Part shown: in pieces, positions 1 through 11,156 of the stretch | Layout: each line of letters opens with the position of its first letter | Numbering within the stretch: the stretch's first letter is position 1 | From: Guillardia theta CCMP2712 | Taxonomy: Eukaryota; Cryptophyceae; Pyrenomonadales; Geminigeraceae | DNA: 64,000 nucleotides | Assembly: GCF_000315625.1 (NCBI RefSeq) | Contig: NW_005434629.1 | Span: forward strand, 332,409-396,408 | Direction: 5' to 3' | The notes under the pieces: generated by a model | Told to the model about the DNA's origin: nothing | The model's database searches: none | The model's input: the letters and a program-made list of their open reading frames with translations, nothing else | Made by a program: the position numbers and the translations under genes

Positions 1-1
1 G

Positions 2-829
2 GCGGCAGAGTACCTCGCACAGATCAAGCTTGATCCGGAACGAGAGGCAGAACTAAGAGAAGGTTTCAACCTGCTCGATCGCGATCGTTCGGGAAGAATC
101 TCGATGGAGAATCTGACAGAATCGATGAGAGCGCTGGGACATTACAAGGGAGAAGCTGAGATCAAGGACATGCTCAATCGCTTCGACATCTTCCAGACAG
201 GAGACATCTCTTTCGAAGAATACTGCATCGTGATGAGTAGTCACGATGCTTTCCTACACGCTGGTTGGGCACCTCAATCAGACAACTCAGTCCCTCCGAG
301 CCCGGAGCTTGTTGGTCGAACCTCGGTAAATCATCTTCGCCGTAAACTTGCAGCTGCTGACAGCGATTTGTAGCTTGATGGCCGTTACTTCGACGATTAC
401 AAGGAAATCTTCATGTGATCTTTTAAGCTTGTTGATGGAAGATTTGCTGACATTGAACAGGTCGATGGATCTCGACAACTCAGGAGTGATCGATCCTGCC
501 AACATCCGCGAGGTGGAGGGGAAGGGAGACTCATGCTGAGCTAATCTCTCCTGCGCAGGTCCTGAAGAGACTCGGCTCAGAGGTGACAGAGGAAGAGGCA
601 AGGAAGATGATCGAGATCGCTGATATCAAGAATAACGGTGAGATGCTGCTTGTTCTAGTCGTCGCGTCTGATGTCAGCCTCAGGCGTGATCGAATTCGAC
701 GAGTTTGCCGAGATGATGAGCAAAGGACAGTATCTCATGGAGAGTCCTTCCCTTCGCCCGATCGATCGGGTGCCGTCAGATCGAAGTGGAACAGAAAGGA
801 ATGAGATGGCAAAAGACTTTGTGTTGTGA
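2..829 (+). CDS. EF-hand calcium-binding protein (calmodulin/centrin-like), 5' end missing
   Basis: The gene is already open at the window edge. Four EF-hand loops can be read across exons: DRDRSGRISMEN (about 74-109), DIFQTGDISFEE (about 185-220), DLDNSGVIDPAN (about 467-502) and DIKNNG joined across an intron to VIEFDE. Loops 1 and 3 end in Asn rather than the usual Glu or Asp, so calcium affinity may be reduced there. Probable exons are 2-325, 354-510, 559-639 and 677-829. The introns at 511-558 and 640-676 have good GT-AG borders. The first intron (326-353) would be only 28 nt but is the phase-compatible choice; the linker it produces (about residues 109-145) looks less conserved than the rest. 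The four-loop layout is that of the calmodulin/centrin superfamily; the exact subfamily cannot be fixed without the N-terminus. Confidence 0.8.
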
Positions 830-1273
830 ATAGTGTACAAGAGTGAGATGGATCAAGATAGACACGTAGGGATAGAGGGGCGGGAGAAGAGTTAAAGCAA
901 CTGATAGATACAATTCCGTGCTTTCGTTTCACAAATCGAGGCTGAAGTTTTTGAACGAATTTTCCTTCGGGGTTGTAATTGCTAGCAATTAAAGGTGATT
1001 GAACAAGTGTTCAGGATAGATTTTTTGACATCTCTTGCAAAACCTTGAGCCTTGTCTCCCTGTTTGAAGTCACAACATCTCATGCGAGGCCTAAGATGCA
1101 GTCGCACCTGGGGGCTTTGAAGAACTTGTCGAGGTATCGGTGGAGGGGCCATTTATCGAATTCTTTGTCTCTGTCCTTTCGTCATCGCCGCCGGCTCCTG
1201 CCTCCTGCCTCCTGCCTCCTGCTACCTGTCTCCTCGATGCGGCGGCTCCACGATAGCTACATCCTGCCATGTT
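830..1273. other. Intergenic, no supported gene
   Basis: Only short open frames without recognisable motifs. A short CCTGCCTCCTG-type pyrimidine repeat lies near 1195-1225. Nothing else was recognised. Confidence 0.5.
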
Positions 1274-2170
1274 TCACGTAAGGCGGGTCTTGACAACAAA
1301 CACCTCCCGCACCCGCGCTTGAGAATTCTTGTAACAGGTGTTTGATGGGCATGCAAAGATCGACTTGGAGAAAGAAAACTGCACGCATGTCGTCACGATC
1401 CGAACCCCCCCGCTCATCCAGAGACCTTGTTCTCATCGAACACAACCTTGGCATCCCTCATGCACCTGGGCAAGTGAGTTGGGCTTGACACCAGGATGAC
1501 CTGCAATGAGATCCGGTGAGTATCAGCGGCTCTCGTCCTCGTGCTCTCAAGACCTTCTGGATCTGCTCGTTGTGCATGATCTGACCGCAGAGTTCCAGCT
1601 CCTGCACCGTGTTCAGCGACCTGGTCTCCGATCGGCAGATCAGCCTCATCGTCTCCTTGAGCCTGCATACCAGGGTGAATCGGATGAGGAGGAGGCGGAG
1701 GATCGAAAAGACCGCGCAAGGTCAGCCTCCTCGAACTCCCTGAAGTTCTTCAACCGCTCGAAGTTGTCGAACATGTACCTCATGGTGTACTCTCCCTCCA
1801 TTACCCCATCGCTGCTCTTTGACCCCCCGGTGCCGAACAGCACCATGTCCGCTCCTTCCCGATGTGCCACAAGCACGGCCTGTGGGATTCGGCCGAGCTC
1901 GTTGGTTTCTTCTCTTCCCCATGCTATCTCCTCCCATCCCTCTGCTTGCAGGTGGCAGCCATGCACTAGCACTCCCGTCCTCTGTCGAATCCCCCAGCAC
2001 CCTCCGCAAGAGGGCAGCTCCTGGCATGCGGGAGGACGGAGATTCTCGCCGCCGGACCAAGGTCGTAGAGGAAGGCTACCAGACTGTACAACGTCTCGTC
2101 CGCCGCTGACAGCATGCGAGCTCTGGACCGCCAGGAGGCAAGACAGCAGCAGCAGGTCGACTGGTCTCAT
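1274..2170 (-). CDS. DUF218-like (YdcF-type) protein with signal peptide
   Basis: The start at 2170 begins a hydrophobic signal-like leader (MRPVDLLLLSCLLA...). Downstream exons carry blocks resembling DUF218: VLFGTGGSKSSDG..EGEYTM (about 1780-1860), a SLNTVQELELCGQIM helix (about 1575-1625), then VILVSSPTHLPRCMRDA after an intron whose acceptor is the TTGCAG near 1504. In DUF218 families these correspond to the Gly-rich nucleotide or substrate loop, the T.EN helix and the LVTs..H..Ra strand. A final exon (FACPSNTCYKNS...VFVVKTRLT) ends at 1274 without the PHR-type motif usual near the C-terminus, so the end is uncertain. The family is poorly characterised; some members act on envelope sugars. 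Exon borders near 1650-1720 are tentative. Confidence 0.55.
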
Positions 2171-2631
2171 CGCCCATGGACGAGACTCTAGTCGAAGGGT
2201 ACCCCCATCCCCGCCATGACCCAGTTAGCAGTCGCCTGGCATGCAGACATGCAGACCCGCATGCAGACTCTGACTGCCGTCTGGATGCTCGGGATGGCAG
2301 AGGCAGCTACCGCAACCTTGCTATCTCGAGTCGAGCCTGTAGCAGCAGCGCAACAACCTGGTCGGGATGATGTCGCTGGTAGACCATGCATCCTTCTCAC
2401 CGACTCAATGTTCGGTTCATCAGTTGTGTGGGGACTCCAAGGCTCACGCTGTATTGAGAGGGCGGGACGTACGAGGTGAGAGATGAGCAACAGTCAAACT
2501 TCAAGAGGATGATTTACATGATATGAAGGAATAAATGACTAAGTTACATAATAAAACGACAGTCCTGAATATCAGCGCCAGGCCCGAATCGTACTCTAAC
2601 ATCATGGTCAGAGGAATTCCATTCTTGGATA
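2171..2631. other. Intergenic, no supported gene
   Basis: Competing short open frames exist on both strands, with no motif, no splice-consistent extension and no homology that I recognise. Confidence 0.5.
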
Positions 2632-3117
2632 TCAGCTCTCGTTCAAAGACATGCGGCGGAACTTGAACGTCTGAGAAAACTTCGGGTCTTGAAGTTTTGG
2701 TTTAGCAAACTGCGGTAAAGGCTCCTCCCGTCGCTGGCAAAGGTCGAATAGCGTGGTTTGTGGTTGATCCGAGAGGAGCTCGTGAGGCTCGTCTATCGTC
2801 AGGTCTTCAAAGATGAAGATCAAGGCCTTCTTGCCTATGAGAAGCGCTTGAAACAACAAGTTGTAAAGAAACACCATGACCCGCGAGTTTTGTGATGCTG
2901 TCACGCTGGGATCAATCATCCTTCCTTGCTTACTCCTGCGAGATGTTGCGTCAATGCAGAGCTCCGAGCTTGCTGCAGGAGGAAGGAGGACAGTGGCTGG
3001 TGGGTGTGCGCAAGGCTGATGAAAGCAAGGGCGGCGTTGGCGAGGATGGAGCAGGGGGGACAGTGGGTCGACCAAGATTTTGCAATCGATCGGTATCTTG
3101 TACCAGCCGTATTTCAT
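2632..3117 (-). CDS. Putative membrane-protein fragment, HRD1/AMFR-like N-terminal region
   Basis: The C-terminal part of this frame (about 2632-2910) reads NSRVMVFLYNLLFQALLIGK followed by an EDLTIDE helix. This resembles the second membrane segment and amphipathic helix of HRD1/synoviolin-type ubiquitin ligases (MAVLYIQAFVL..GK..FFGQLRAAE). In a neighbouring frame, around 2930-3050, a second hydrophobic stretch (CSILANAALAFISLAH) resembles the first HRD1 membrane segment. I could not find a phase-consistent intron joining the two. No RING domain follows; the frame stops at 2632 and a GC-rich island begins just upstream of the 5' end. It is either a truncated gene beside repeat DNA or an unrelated small membrane protein. 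Confidence 0.35.
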   Translation of the reverse strand: MKYGWYKIPIDCKILVDPLSPLLHPRQRRPCFHQPCAHPPATVLLPPAASSELCIDATSRRSKQGRMIDPSVTASQNSRVMVFLYNLLFQALLIGKKALIFIFEDLTIDEPHELLSDQPQTTLFDLCQRREEPLPQFAKPKLQDPKFSQTFKFRRMSLNES

Positions 3118-3176
3118 GCCAGAGCGGTATGTGACTTAGTAAACTCTTTACTCAAATATTGTACTGGGTCACGAGT
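3118..3176. other. Junction between gene fragment and GC-rich island
   Basis: Short A/T-rich spacer before the abrupt base-composition change at about 3177. Confidence 0.3.
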
Positions 3177-4085
3177 CATGGGCCCCCGGACTGACGGTCC
3201 GGCCGCCGTCAGCGTCTGCTCACGTAGCCGCTACATGACACCAACAACTGATCGATCGAAGGAAGAGGGCGTTTGCAGGATAAAAACAATTCCGGACTCA
3301 GCGTGACCGTCACTCGGAACGGAGTCCATGATCGCCAGCCGCCGGCCCGGGGCGCCAGCCGCGCGGCGACAGGCCCCGCCGGCCGGGGCCCGTCGGCCCG
3401 GGGCGGGCCTCCGGAGGCCCCGGAGGCTTGTGCGGGGGCAAGGCTGTTACTACTTGAAACGGTTCGTTGCCCACTGGGCCAGCTGTCGAGTGATCGCGGC
3501 GCCGCCCGGCCGGGCCGCCGGGATGACGAATCCGACTGGGCGCGGCTGCCAGGGCCGGCCGCAGGTCCACTGGCAGTGCGCGGCGGCGGGCCGCCGCGCC
3601 GCCCGCCGGCCCTCAGCGGGCTGAGGCTCCGAGCGACTCCCCGGGGGGAGGCCTCAATGGTCCAGTCCGATCCTGCGCAGGTATCATCATCGGATCCGGG
3701 AAGGTTTACTGAGTTCTCCGCGCGCGGCAGTCACGGTCAGGCCCTTGCCGCGCAGTGCCGCCGCCCCGGCTCGGAGTCGCCGGAGCCCGGACTCGAGACT
3801 CAGGGAGCCTCAGCCCCACCCGGGGGGGGGTGACTCTGTGACTGCCTACCGTCACTATTAACCGGCGTGTTACGTTCAGTTGTAGCCCCCCCCGCCCGGC
3901 CCACCTGAGTCCGGGAACTTCGGAAACTTTTTCACTGGTGGCTGACTCGGATACTCTTGACTCTCGGCGGGCGCCGCAGTCAGGCTGTCTGTATCCGGTA
4001 TCCGGGCGGCGGCGGCCGGCGGCAGTTCGGCGGCCGCGGCCTGACTCTGACTCAGTGACCGTCCGACTCAGTGATCGGACCGTCT
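3177..4085. repeat. GC-rich non-coding island (largest contiguous copy)
   Basis: Base composition changes sharply here: long runs of GGCC, CCGG and CCCGGGG, with many CAGT/ACTG words and CpG-dense blocks, unlike the flanks. Open frames inside are low-complexity Arg/Pro/Gly translations on both strands and are not credible proteins. Similar islands recur at about 10560, 15175, 24350, 26600, 28975 and 61835. It is probably repeat-derived; no terminal repeats or transposase frame could be defined by eye. Confidence 0.6.
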
Positions 4086-4170
4086 CAGTTTGCTGGGCTT
4101 GTCGGGGATGAGGGTCTTGCCACCTGATCGCCATAGAATGGAGGCGAACATTGGAGCTCGTGGGGGTCGA

Positions 4171-4181
4171 GGTATGATGAT

Positions 4182-4245
<64 letters not shown>

Positions 4246-4328
4246 ATGATGATGATGATGATGATGGAGATGATGATGATGATAATGATGATGATGGAGA
4301 ATATGATGTTTGAGGTGATGATGATGGA

Positions 4329-4359
<31 letters not shown>

Positions 4360-4415
4360 ATGATGATGATGATGATGGAGATGATGATGGAGATGATGAT
4401 GGAGATGATGATGGA

Positions 4416-4453
<38 letters not shown>

Positions 4454-4591
4454 CGACGACGACGACGACGATGATGATGGAGATGGAGATGGAGATGATG
4501 ATGGAGATGATGATGGAGATGATGACGGAGATGATGGAGATGGAGATGATGATGGTGGTGGTGATGATGATGATGATGATGATCAGGAGGA
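4171..4591. repeat. GAT/ATG trinucleotide microsatellite with GGA interruptions
   Basis: About 420 bp of ATG/GAT repeats interrupted by GGAGAT, GACGAC and GGTGGT blocks. All six frames are long, so most are artefacts. The Asp frame is broken by a TGA near 4312, then stays open to 4694 as an acidic run followed by a Glu/Gly-rich and then Lys/Arg-rich tail (KEVMRRRKKKVQRERKT). That tail could be the end of an acidic nuclear-type protein, but no in-frame start is visible. Confidence 0.9.
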
Positions 4592-4694
4592 GGAGGAGGA
4601 TGGGGGATTTGGTGGTGGTGGAGGAGGAAAAGTGAATGGGAAAGAGGTGATGCGGAGAAGGAAGAAGAAGGTGCAACGGGAGAGAAAGACTTGA

Positions 4695-5241
4695 GGGTGT
4701 TGGGGGTTTAGTATGGGAAACGGAATGTAGTCGAAATTTTGCTCCATTAACAGTAGAGCGCGGATCCGGAGGTTTATGGTAGGAACTTTACTGACTGCCG
4801 TACTGCTGTCGCAGGGGGGACACGAGGACGGGGAAGGGGAAGAGGGGGTGCTGGGGGATCAGAATCAGCTGCCAGAGGAGGGGTCACGAGCTCGGGCAGT
4901 TACAGTGGGACGGGCAAAGTTGAAGGGGAAGGTGAGAGGATTTCTTCTGTGCCCACGAGATGAGCTTGCCTGACAGTAGCATGCAGGCAGAGATTTGACG
5001 CGAGGAGGAGCTAGAGGAGGAGGAAGGGGCAGGGGGCATGACGGAGGCGGAGCAGGAGGTTGCCTGTTGCCATGGAAGAAGATTTTTCTGACACCATCTT
5101 TCAGGTCGCAGGTCGTTAGAAGTTTGCTGAGTATGAGAGGAATGCGCTGACTTTACATCAGCCGAGGTGAAGAGGAGCAGAAAAGATCCGAGCAATCGGT
5201 GTGTCGTGCTCGCTGAGGAGGGAGGAGCAAGGGGGGCACTC
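4695..5241. other. Possible upstream exons of ASCC2; otherwise unassigned
   Basis: A short plus-strand frame at 4776-4973 is rich in Glu/Gly and not recognisable. A short frame starting at 5242 (MVAQAMPRQDG, then a GT at about 5295) and another near 5359 (MDVSSLVSNKLMDKV) could be 5' exons of the downstream ASCC2 gene. The splice chain cannot be established by eye. Confidence 0.25.
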
Positions 5242-5672
5242 ATGGTAGCGCAGGCGATGCCAAGGCAGGATGGAAGGGTCGCGGTCCAGTATCAGGTGAC
5301 GGACCGCGGTGTGGCAGGAAGCAGCAGCTGACATGTGCGGAACAGCACCTTGACCCGAAGATGGACGTGAGCTCGTTGGTGAGCAACAAACTGATGGACA
5401 AGGTGAACGAGACGAGTACATGTTGACCTGACGACTTGAAGACGAAAGTCCCGCTCTCTCCCTCCTCTTGATCCTTGCTCTGCCTCGCTCCCCTTCCCTC
5501 CACCACCACCTCCCACTCCTTCCCCTTTGATTCACCCTTCCCTCCCCGCCTGCCTTCTCCTCCCCATCCGTTGGTAGCTGAGTACTTGTTTTCTCAGCGG
5601 ATAGTCTTCCTCTCGTTCTTGCCCATGGACAATCCTGGTAGCGCTTCATGAATAGCAAGACAACTGTTGAGC

Positions 5673-8600
5673 ATGTTTGTAGGGGGAGCAGGAGACCGCA
5701 ATCAAACAGCTGAAGTTCTCAAGATCCTCAATGAATCGGCAGACGTAAAGAAACTGAGCAGCACAGTTGGTGGTGATAACATCTTCCTTGCAGAGACTTC
5801 TTAGCCTTCACCTGTCTCATTTCTGGGCACACATGATGCACGACAGACAAGTTGAGGTCCCCGCATGCTTCTATCTCGCCCTGCCTTCCTCCTCACAGCC
5901 GCTTCCTCCTCCCGTACCACAGACGTTCCTGGAGTCCTTCCTGCGATACCGACTGAGAAACTTCGACGACTTGTGAGAGTGCGATGTTCTGCATGTTGAT
6001 GGTGAGCATTTTGGCAGCGAGGAGGACCAATTCGAAGGAGTCACCTGTAAGATGCTCGCTGCTATCGGGCGGTTCTCGTTCCCTTCCTCACTCTGCACTC
6101 CTTTGCAGTGGATGCTGTACACGAGCTCGAGGAGAAAGTATTGATGGTGACAGAGCTATTGACTTTGGGAGGAGAGCTTGCTTATACTTCTTGTGCCTGC
6201 TGGCAGATCCTGTTGAGAGCGTCGTCTCCTCTTGGGTTCGGGAGCGAACTTGAGGTGCTGGATGTTTGGCTGCTCTCGTTGCTCTCAGATTATCACTCCC
6301 CTCCTGTTTCTCCCCTCTCTCCTGCTTCCTGTTGTTGCTATGCCTGTATTTTTTCTCTGATCATCGTCTTAGAACGGAAGCTACATTGCTCCTTCGACAC
6401 ACTCGCAGTCAATTCAAAGGAAGTGAGATTTCGTCTTGCATACATTCAGCCTGCTGTCTCGCAACAACCTTGTGAAGTTCTTGTTTCTCACTCGCATGCC
6501 TGCGCCCAGGTTGTTCAACATCCCCAAGATCCTTGACATCAGCTCAGTCTTCAGCTCAGTCGATTACATCTTGACGCAGAAGGTAGGTGAAAGCTTTCAA
6601 GTAGATTGCGAAGCTATGAAGAAGAAGTACAGCAGATTGTTGAGGGAGGAGGGCGCGGAGGGGAGATGTCAAAAAGGAGGATAGTGATAGAGAAGGACAG
6701 AAGATGAACTAGAGAAAAGCTCCTGTGAACATCTCACGTTGCTTTGTGCTGCAGATCATCGAAAACTTGTTCAGTTCACAGCCAGGTGTTTGATTGAACA
6801 TCTTTCTTTGCTTCACTTTTCATCCCCTCTCATTTTTTCCCAGTTTTTCACAAAGATCTTGAAATCAACATCCAGCGGACGGCCGAGGTTCGAGGTTGAC
6901 TGCAGCGCAAGACTTCTTGACGTCATGCCAACAGGCAATCGACAAGAGCATTGTCGACATCGTTGAGATCTTGCAAGCTGAAAGAATTCAGGTTGTTAAG
7001 CTCCTCGCCCTGATGTCTTTCCTCTCTTCGCTGCTCCTGCTCCTGCTCTTGTCCCTGCCCCTTTCCTGGCTCCAATTTCTACTCCTGCTACTGTGCCTAC
7101 TTCCGGCCCTGCGACTTTCTAGCTTTCCCTTCGATCGGATGTGTTGTTCTTGTTTATTCTATTTCTCTTTGCTACAGCAGTTTTTTTATGATGTCTCTAC
7201 ATCCAGGGTGATACTCTCATCGACCAAGTTACGTTCCTGGCTGATTCTGCCCTCACGATCCTAAGTTTCCAAAGGTCAGTACAGCAGTGGTGGAAAGTGT
7301 TTTAGCCCAATTCATATCATTTGGATGCTTTCTTCATGTTAGTCCCTTGCAGTCTGTGGTAGAAATACTACAACCAGAGTCAGTGAGGAGTTCGACCGGT
7401 GTAGCACTAGTTGCAAGTTGATAAACTCTTGTGTTCCTGTTCTAACTGATCATTTTTCTGTCACTTGATTTGATGGTTTATTCTTGTGTGCAGGTTATTT
7501 GCCCCCGCTGTGCAGTCGGCAATAAAACTCAAACTGCACTTGAATGTTGTAAGTTGCGACATCAACTAGGGCAAACCTTCACTGACGTACAATCAAAACA
7601 AGGCCTTTGCCTACACTCAACTGAACACCTTCTCATCGACTCTCAACAGTCTACATCACATTGTCTCAACAAGACTGTTACAAGTCTGTCATTCACAATC
7701 TTGCTGATCATTTCCACTGACGAGTTGTGCAGAGAGCTAAAGCAGGATTGCTGGATTGTTTGTTCTCCTTCCTCACCGGCGGGACGCTTGACGGTGAGAT
7801 AGAAGTGAGATCTCTGCAGCAGATCGGAAGAGCAACAGAGAGTCAGAATAGAAAGAGTTGCCGTAGGATGGTGTGAGCCAAGGAGACCAGAGATGGGTGC
7901 GCACCACAAGAGGCCAAGGAGGAGGAAGGGGAGGGGTTAGCAGAGCAGAGGCGAGGAGCACAGCACAGCACAGCACAGCACAGCACAGCACAGCACAGCA
8001 CAGCAGAGAAGTGAAGAGGAGATAATCATCTCTTACAGGCGAAAGTTTTGCTCACATTCTCGACGTGTCTCGCGCCAATGACATGCAGAGGGTTGTCAGC
8101 GATGTGAAGCAGGCCTTGCAAGAGAGATCGACAAGTCAGGTTGCCCTCCGCGATCTCAACCGCCGCCATTCTCTCCTCCCTTTGCTCGACCATCTCATTG
8201 CGTCTTCTTCCAACAAGAACAGCATCGTAATCGTTCTCTTCCCATGACATCCTCCCTTGCTGACTTCTCCTCTCCAAGATTCGGATCCTCCAGGATGTCA
8301 AACAGCTTGTCACCCAATCCTTGCAAACCAAGAAATCTGCCGTGCAGAGCACAAACAACAAGCAGGGCAGCGCAACAGAAAATCGGCAGCGCATCGAACA
8401 GGTCATGCAAACAATCCTGGGAAGGGAAACGTGTCATAAACTTGCAGGTCATGGAAATCTTCCCTGACCTTGGGGACTACTTCGTCAATGAAATGCTTCA
8501 AGCCCATCAGAACGATCCTTCTCTCGTGATTCAGGTATGCCCTTCTCCTTCCCCCTGACCCCCCCCCCCCCACCAACGTTTTGTGAGGGGGGGGGGATAT

Positions 8601-10477
8601 ACAATGTCCTAAAACGCATAACCCAATCTACAACTTTAGAATCAGTTCACCTCGTCGCGTATCCACACTAAAGTTAAAAATCAGTATGAGGATAACGATA
8701 GAAGTCTCCGATCCTACACAGGGCTTCTTTTCTACCGCCCCAACCACTGGGTCTTCGATCTGTAGCCACCCCTCACGCTCAAGAAGGTGAAGGTACAGCG
8801 GCCAGAGGTTAGGACGGCTAACGATGGAGTAAAAAGACAGGAGGCGTTGGATACACATTCCACTCCAGCGAAAATCAGGCCGCTAGCTAGCAATCGAGGT
8901 GTCGAACCTATCTCAATTTTCAATNNNNNNNNNNNNNNNNNNNNNNNNNNNNNNNNNNNNNNNNNNNNNNNNNNNNNNNNNNNNNNNNNNNNNNNNNNNN
9001 NNNNNNNNNNNNNNNNNNNNNNNNCCCCCTCTCCTTCACTTCCTCTCTCTCCCCTTCTTGGCTCCTCAGGCACCTCTCCCACCTCCCTCTTTCTCCCTCT
9101 CTCCCCATCCCCTCCCCCTGTTTCTCTCTCTCCCCCTGTTTCTCTTTCCCCCCGCACCATATTCCCCCTCCTTTCTCTCTCTTCGTCCTTTCCTCTCCCT
9201 CTCCTCTCCCTCCCCCTGCTGCTACAGCCTCAAGATCTCTTGCAGGCCCTGCTGGAGGACAACGTTCCTCCTTCTCTCGCTCATCTCGACCGATCCTCCA
9301 AGATCGCAGACATGACGCACAAGAAGGTGGAGAAGAAGACGGCGAGGCTCCTCCCTCCTCAGAGTGCGGAGCTGCGGGCAGGGATGGAGGAGATCGACCT
9401 GCTCGCCAGCCAATTCAAGTTTGAGAGGAGCCGAGTGAAGGGAACGAGAGAGGAGGAGAAGCTGAGCGAGGAGGAGGCTGATGCTCTCAGGCAGAAGACA
9501 AAACATCTTATCAAGCTCCAGGTCCGCACTAGTATCCTGTCCTGTCCTGTCCTGTCCTGTCCTGTCCTGTCCTGTCCTGTCCTGTCCTGTCCTGTCCTGT
9601 CCTGTCCTGTCCTGTAGTTTTCTTTCCTCTCCTCTTCTTTCCTTTCTTCGCTATCCTCTGCTCCACTCATTTTCCTCCGCTCATCTTCCTCCTCAGCACC
9701 TGGACGAGCTCAGAGAGGAGATTGCTCTTGCGGAGGCAGCAGTCGCCGCGGGCCGGCAGGATGCTGAGGATCGAGCAGCCAGGGCCCGGGCGAGGCTGGA
9801 GGAGGAGGAGGCAGCGCTATGGAGCCAACGAGAAGACGCGCATCAGTACGAAGACGAGTACGATGACGCGTTCGAGGCGTTCGCGTCCTTGGACATGGGA
9901 GAAGGGCTAGCGGAGACGGAGGGGAGGAGGAGGCAGAGAGACGCGGGCGGAAGGAACAAGGTGAGTCGAGTCAGGCTTGCCCTTTTTCCTGCCTGACTGT
10001 TGTGCAAAAGGAGGAGGAAGGGGAGGAGGAGGAGGAGGAGGAGGAGGAACTATTCATGGGGATCGAGCGTAACGTCAACCGCGAGGTCGCATTCTTCATT
10101 TCACATCCTGTTCTTCCGACTCCCTCCCTTTCACTGACATCGGTCACTGGTACAGGGAGCTGAGGACGAAGACGACGACGAGGAAGCACGAAATGCGGTC
10201 CCAAGGGGCAGGGGCAGGGGCAGAGGACGAGGAGGCGCAGGAAGAGGCGCGGAGGCAGCGTCGGCAGGAGCATCGCAAGAACAGAAAGCCAGCAGGGGAA
10301 GAGGATGGGGAAGGGCTAACGCCCGACTGACGAGGTGAGGGGACAGGGAGAGTGGGGACGTTGGGACTGAGCTTTCGCGGTTGCAGGAGGAAGGAGGAGA
10401 ACAAGAGCGCGGTATCCAACCATCACCGCAAGGATCGAGCAGCGAGGAAGATGAGGCTCGCTGGCATGCCTGCATAG
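5673..10477 (+). CDS. ASCC2: ASCC2 homologue (activating signal cointegrator 1 complex subunit 2), CUE-domain protein
   Basis: In animals ASCC2 binds ubiquitin through its CUE domain and recruits the ASCC3 helicase in ribosome rescue and alkylation repair. Multi-exon evidence: RLLSLHLSHFWAHMM then TFLESFLRYRLRNFDD match the LLALPHDKFWCQVI...SYLRYVPRKFD block. LFNIPKILDISSVF (about 6513-6560) matches FLFDIPKILDLCVLF. The CUE core IFPDLGDYFVNEML (about 8458-8500) continues after a large intron as ALLEDNVPPSLAHLDRSS (about 9247-9300). DEYDDAFEAF (about 9850) matches the EDEYDDTYDG motif. The last exon ends KEENKSAVSNHHRK...RLAGMPA, like the KEANKATRANHNRR...GMIPS end of animal ASCC2. Clear introns include 5745-5793 and the 46-nt intron ending at 8449. 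First exons upstream of 5673 are uncertain. The gene contains the assembly gap and two pentanucleotide repeats. Confidence 0.9.
7957..8005 (+). repeat. AGCAC pentanucleotide tandem repeat in ASCC2 intron
   Basis: About ten perfect AGCAC units, within intronic sequence just upstream of the exon containing RANDMQRVVSDVKQ. Confidence 0.9.
8560..8924 (+). repeat. Repeat-element remnant inside ASCC2 intron
   Basis: Within the intron that splits the CUE domain: poly-C and poly-G tracts (about 8561-8600), then a block carrying AAAGTTAAAAATCAGTA (about 8671-8687), the A/T-rich motif shared with the GC-rich islands. It runs directly into the N gap. Confidence 0.5.
8925..9024. other. Assembly gap, 100 N
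   Basis: Exactly 100 unresolved bases, the conventional size for an unknown-length scaffold gap. It lies in an ASCC2 intron, so the coding sequence on both sides still joins in frame. Confidence 0.99.
9535..9615 (+). repeat. TCCTG pentanucleotide tandem repeat in ASCC2 intron
   Basis: About 16 near-perfect copies of a CCTGT/TCCTG unit filling the 5' half of the intron after exon ...KTKHLIKLQ. The pyrimidine-rich strand is the transcript strand. Confidence 0.95.
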
Positions 10478-11156
10478 AACCTGCTGCTGCTATTTTTCTT
10501 GTTCCTCATGATCAGCCGATGATCCAACTGAGTTGCCGTACCGCTTGCCTCACTCAATCCCATCAAGTTGAACTGGCAACCGGGTTGGCAACCGTGATCG
10601 GACCCGGGCCTCAGGCACGGGTCCGGGCCGCGAGATCCGGCAGACTGAGGCGAGTCACTGAGCCCGGCGGCCTCTGATCGGACGCCTGAAAGACTCGGCC
10701 CGGAACTTCCGCCCGGGGATTTGCGTTACTTCAGTTATTCCCACTGGACGTAGAAAATGGCGGCGTTGAGGAAGGGAAGGGAAGAAGGGGAAGAGGGATA
10801 GAGGAGCGAGGAAGAAGAAACAGAAACAAGCATGCAAGGATTATACGCTATGAGTCTGTGTGAGACCGACGAGATAGATTAGTATAAATCTGTGAAGAAA
10901 AGATTGAGAACACAAATAGGTTCAAACTGAACACAAACCGGCTTATCAAACATGTCCGTCCCATGCAATCCTGATGCCATGAACTGTCTTTTCCTCGCAA
11001 TCAATCACTTGCTTGTGTGATATATTGAGTTCACAGTCGCTCTTCTGCTTTGCGTTCCTTATACACCTGTTGTTCATTGGTTTGTCCATGTTGTAGCCAC
11101 TTTGTGCAAGCAATGCACTTTACCTGACTGTGTCCTGCAGTTGCTGCTTTTTCAAG
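10478..11156. other. Intergenic with a GC-rich island (about 10560-10720)
   Basis: Contains a roughly 160-bp block rich in CCGGGC/GGCCCG words related in style to the island at 3177. The rest is A/T-richer sequence with no supported gene. Confidence 0.5.

Noticed and set aside
4068-4676. Long poly-Ile and poly-Met open frames
   Set aside because: Pure translations of the GAT/ATG microsatellite; no start context or domain.
8732-9617. Open frames running through the N gap
   Set aside because: The gap is translated as unknown residues, which joins unrelated flanks artificially.
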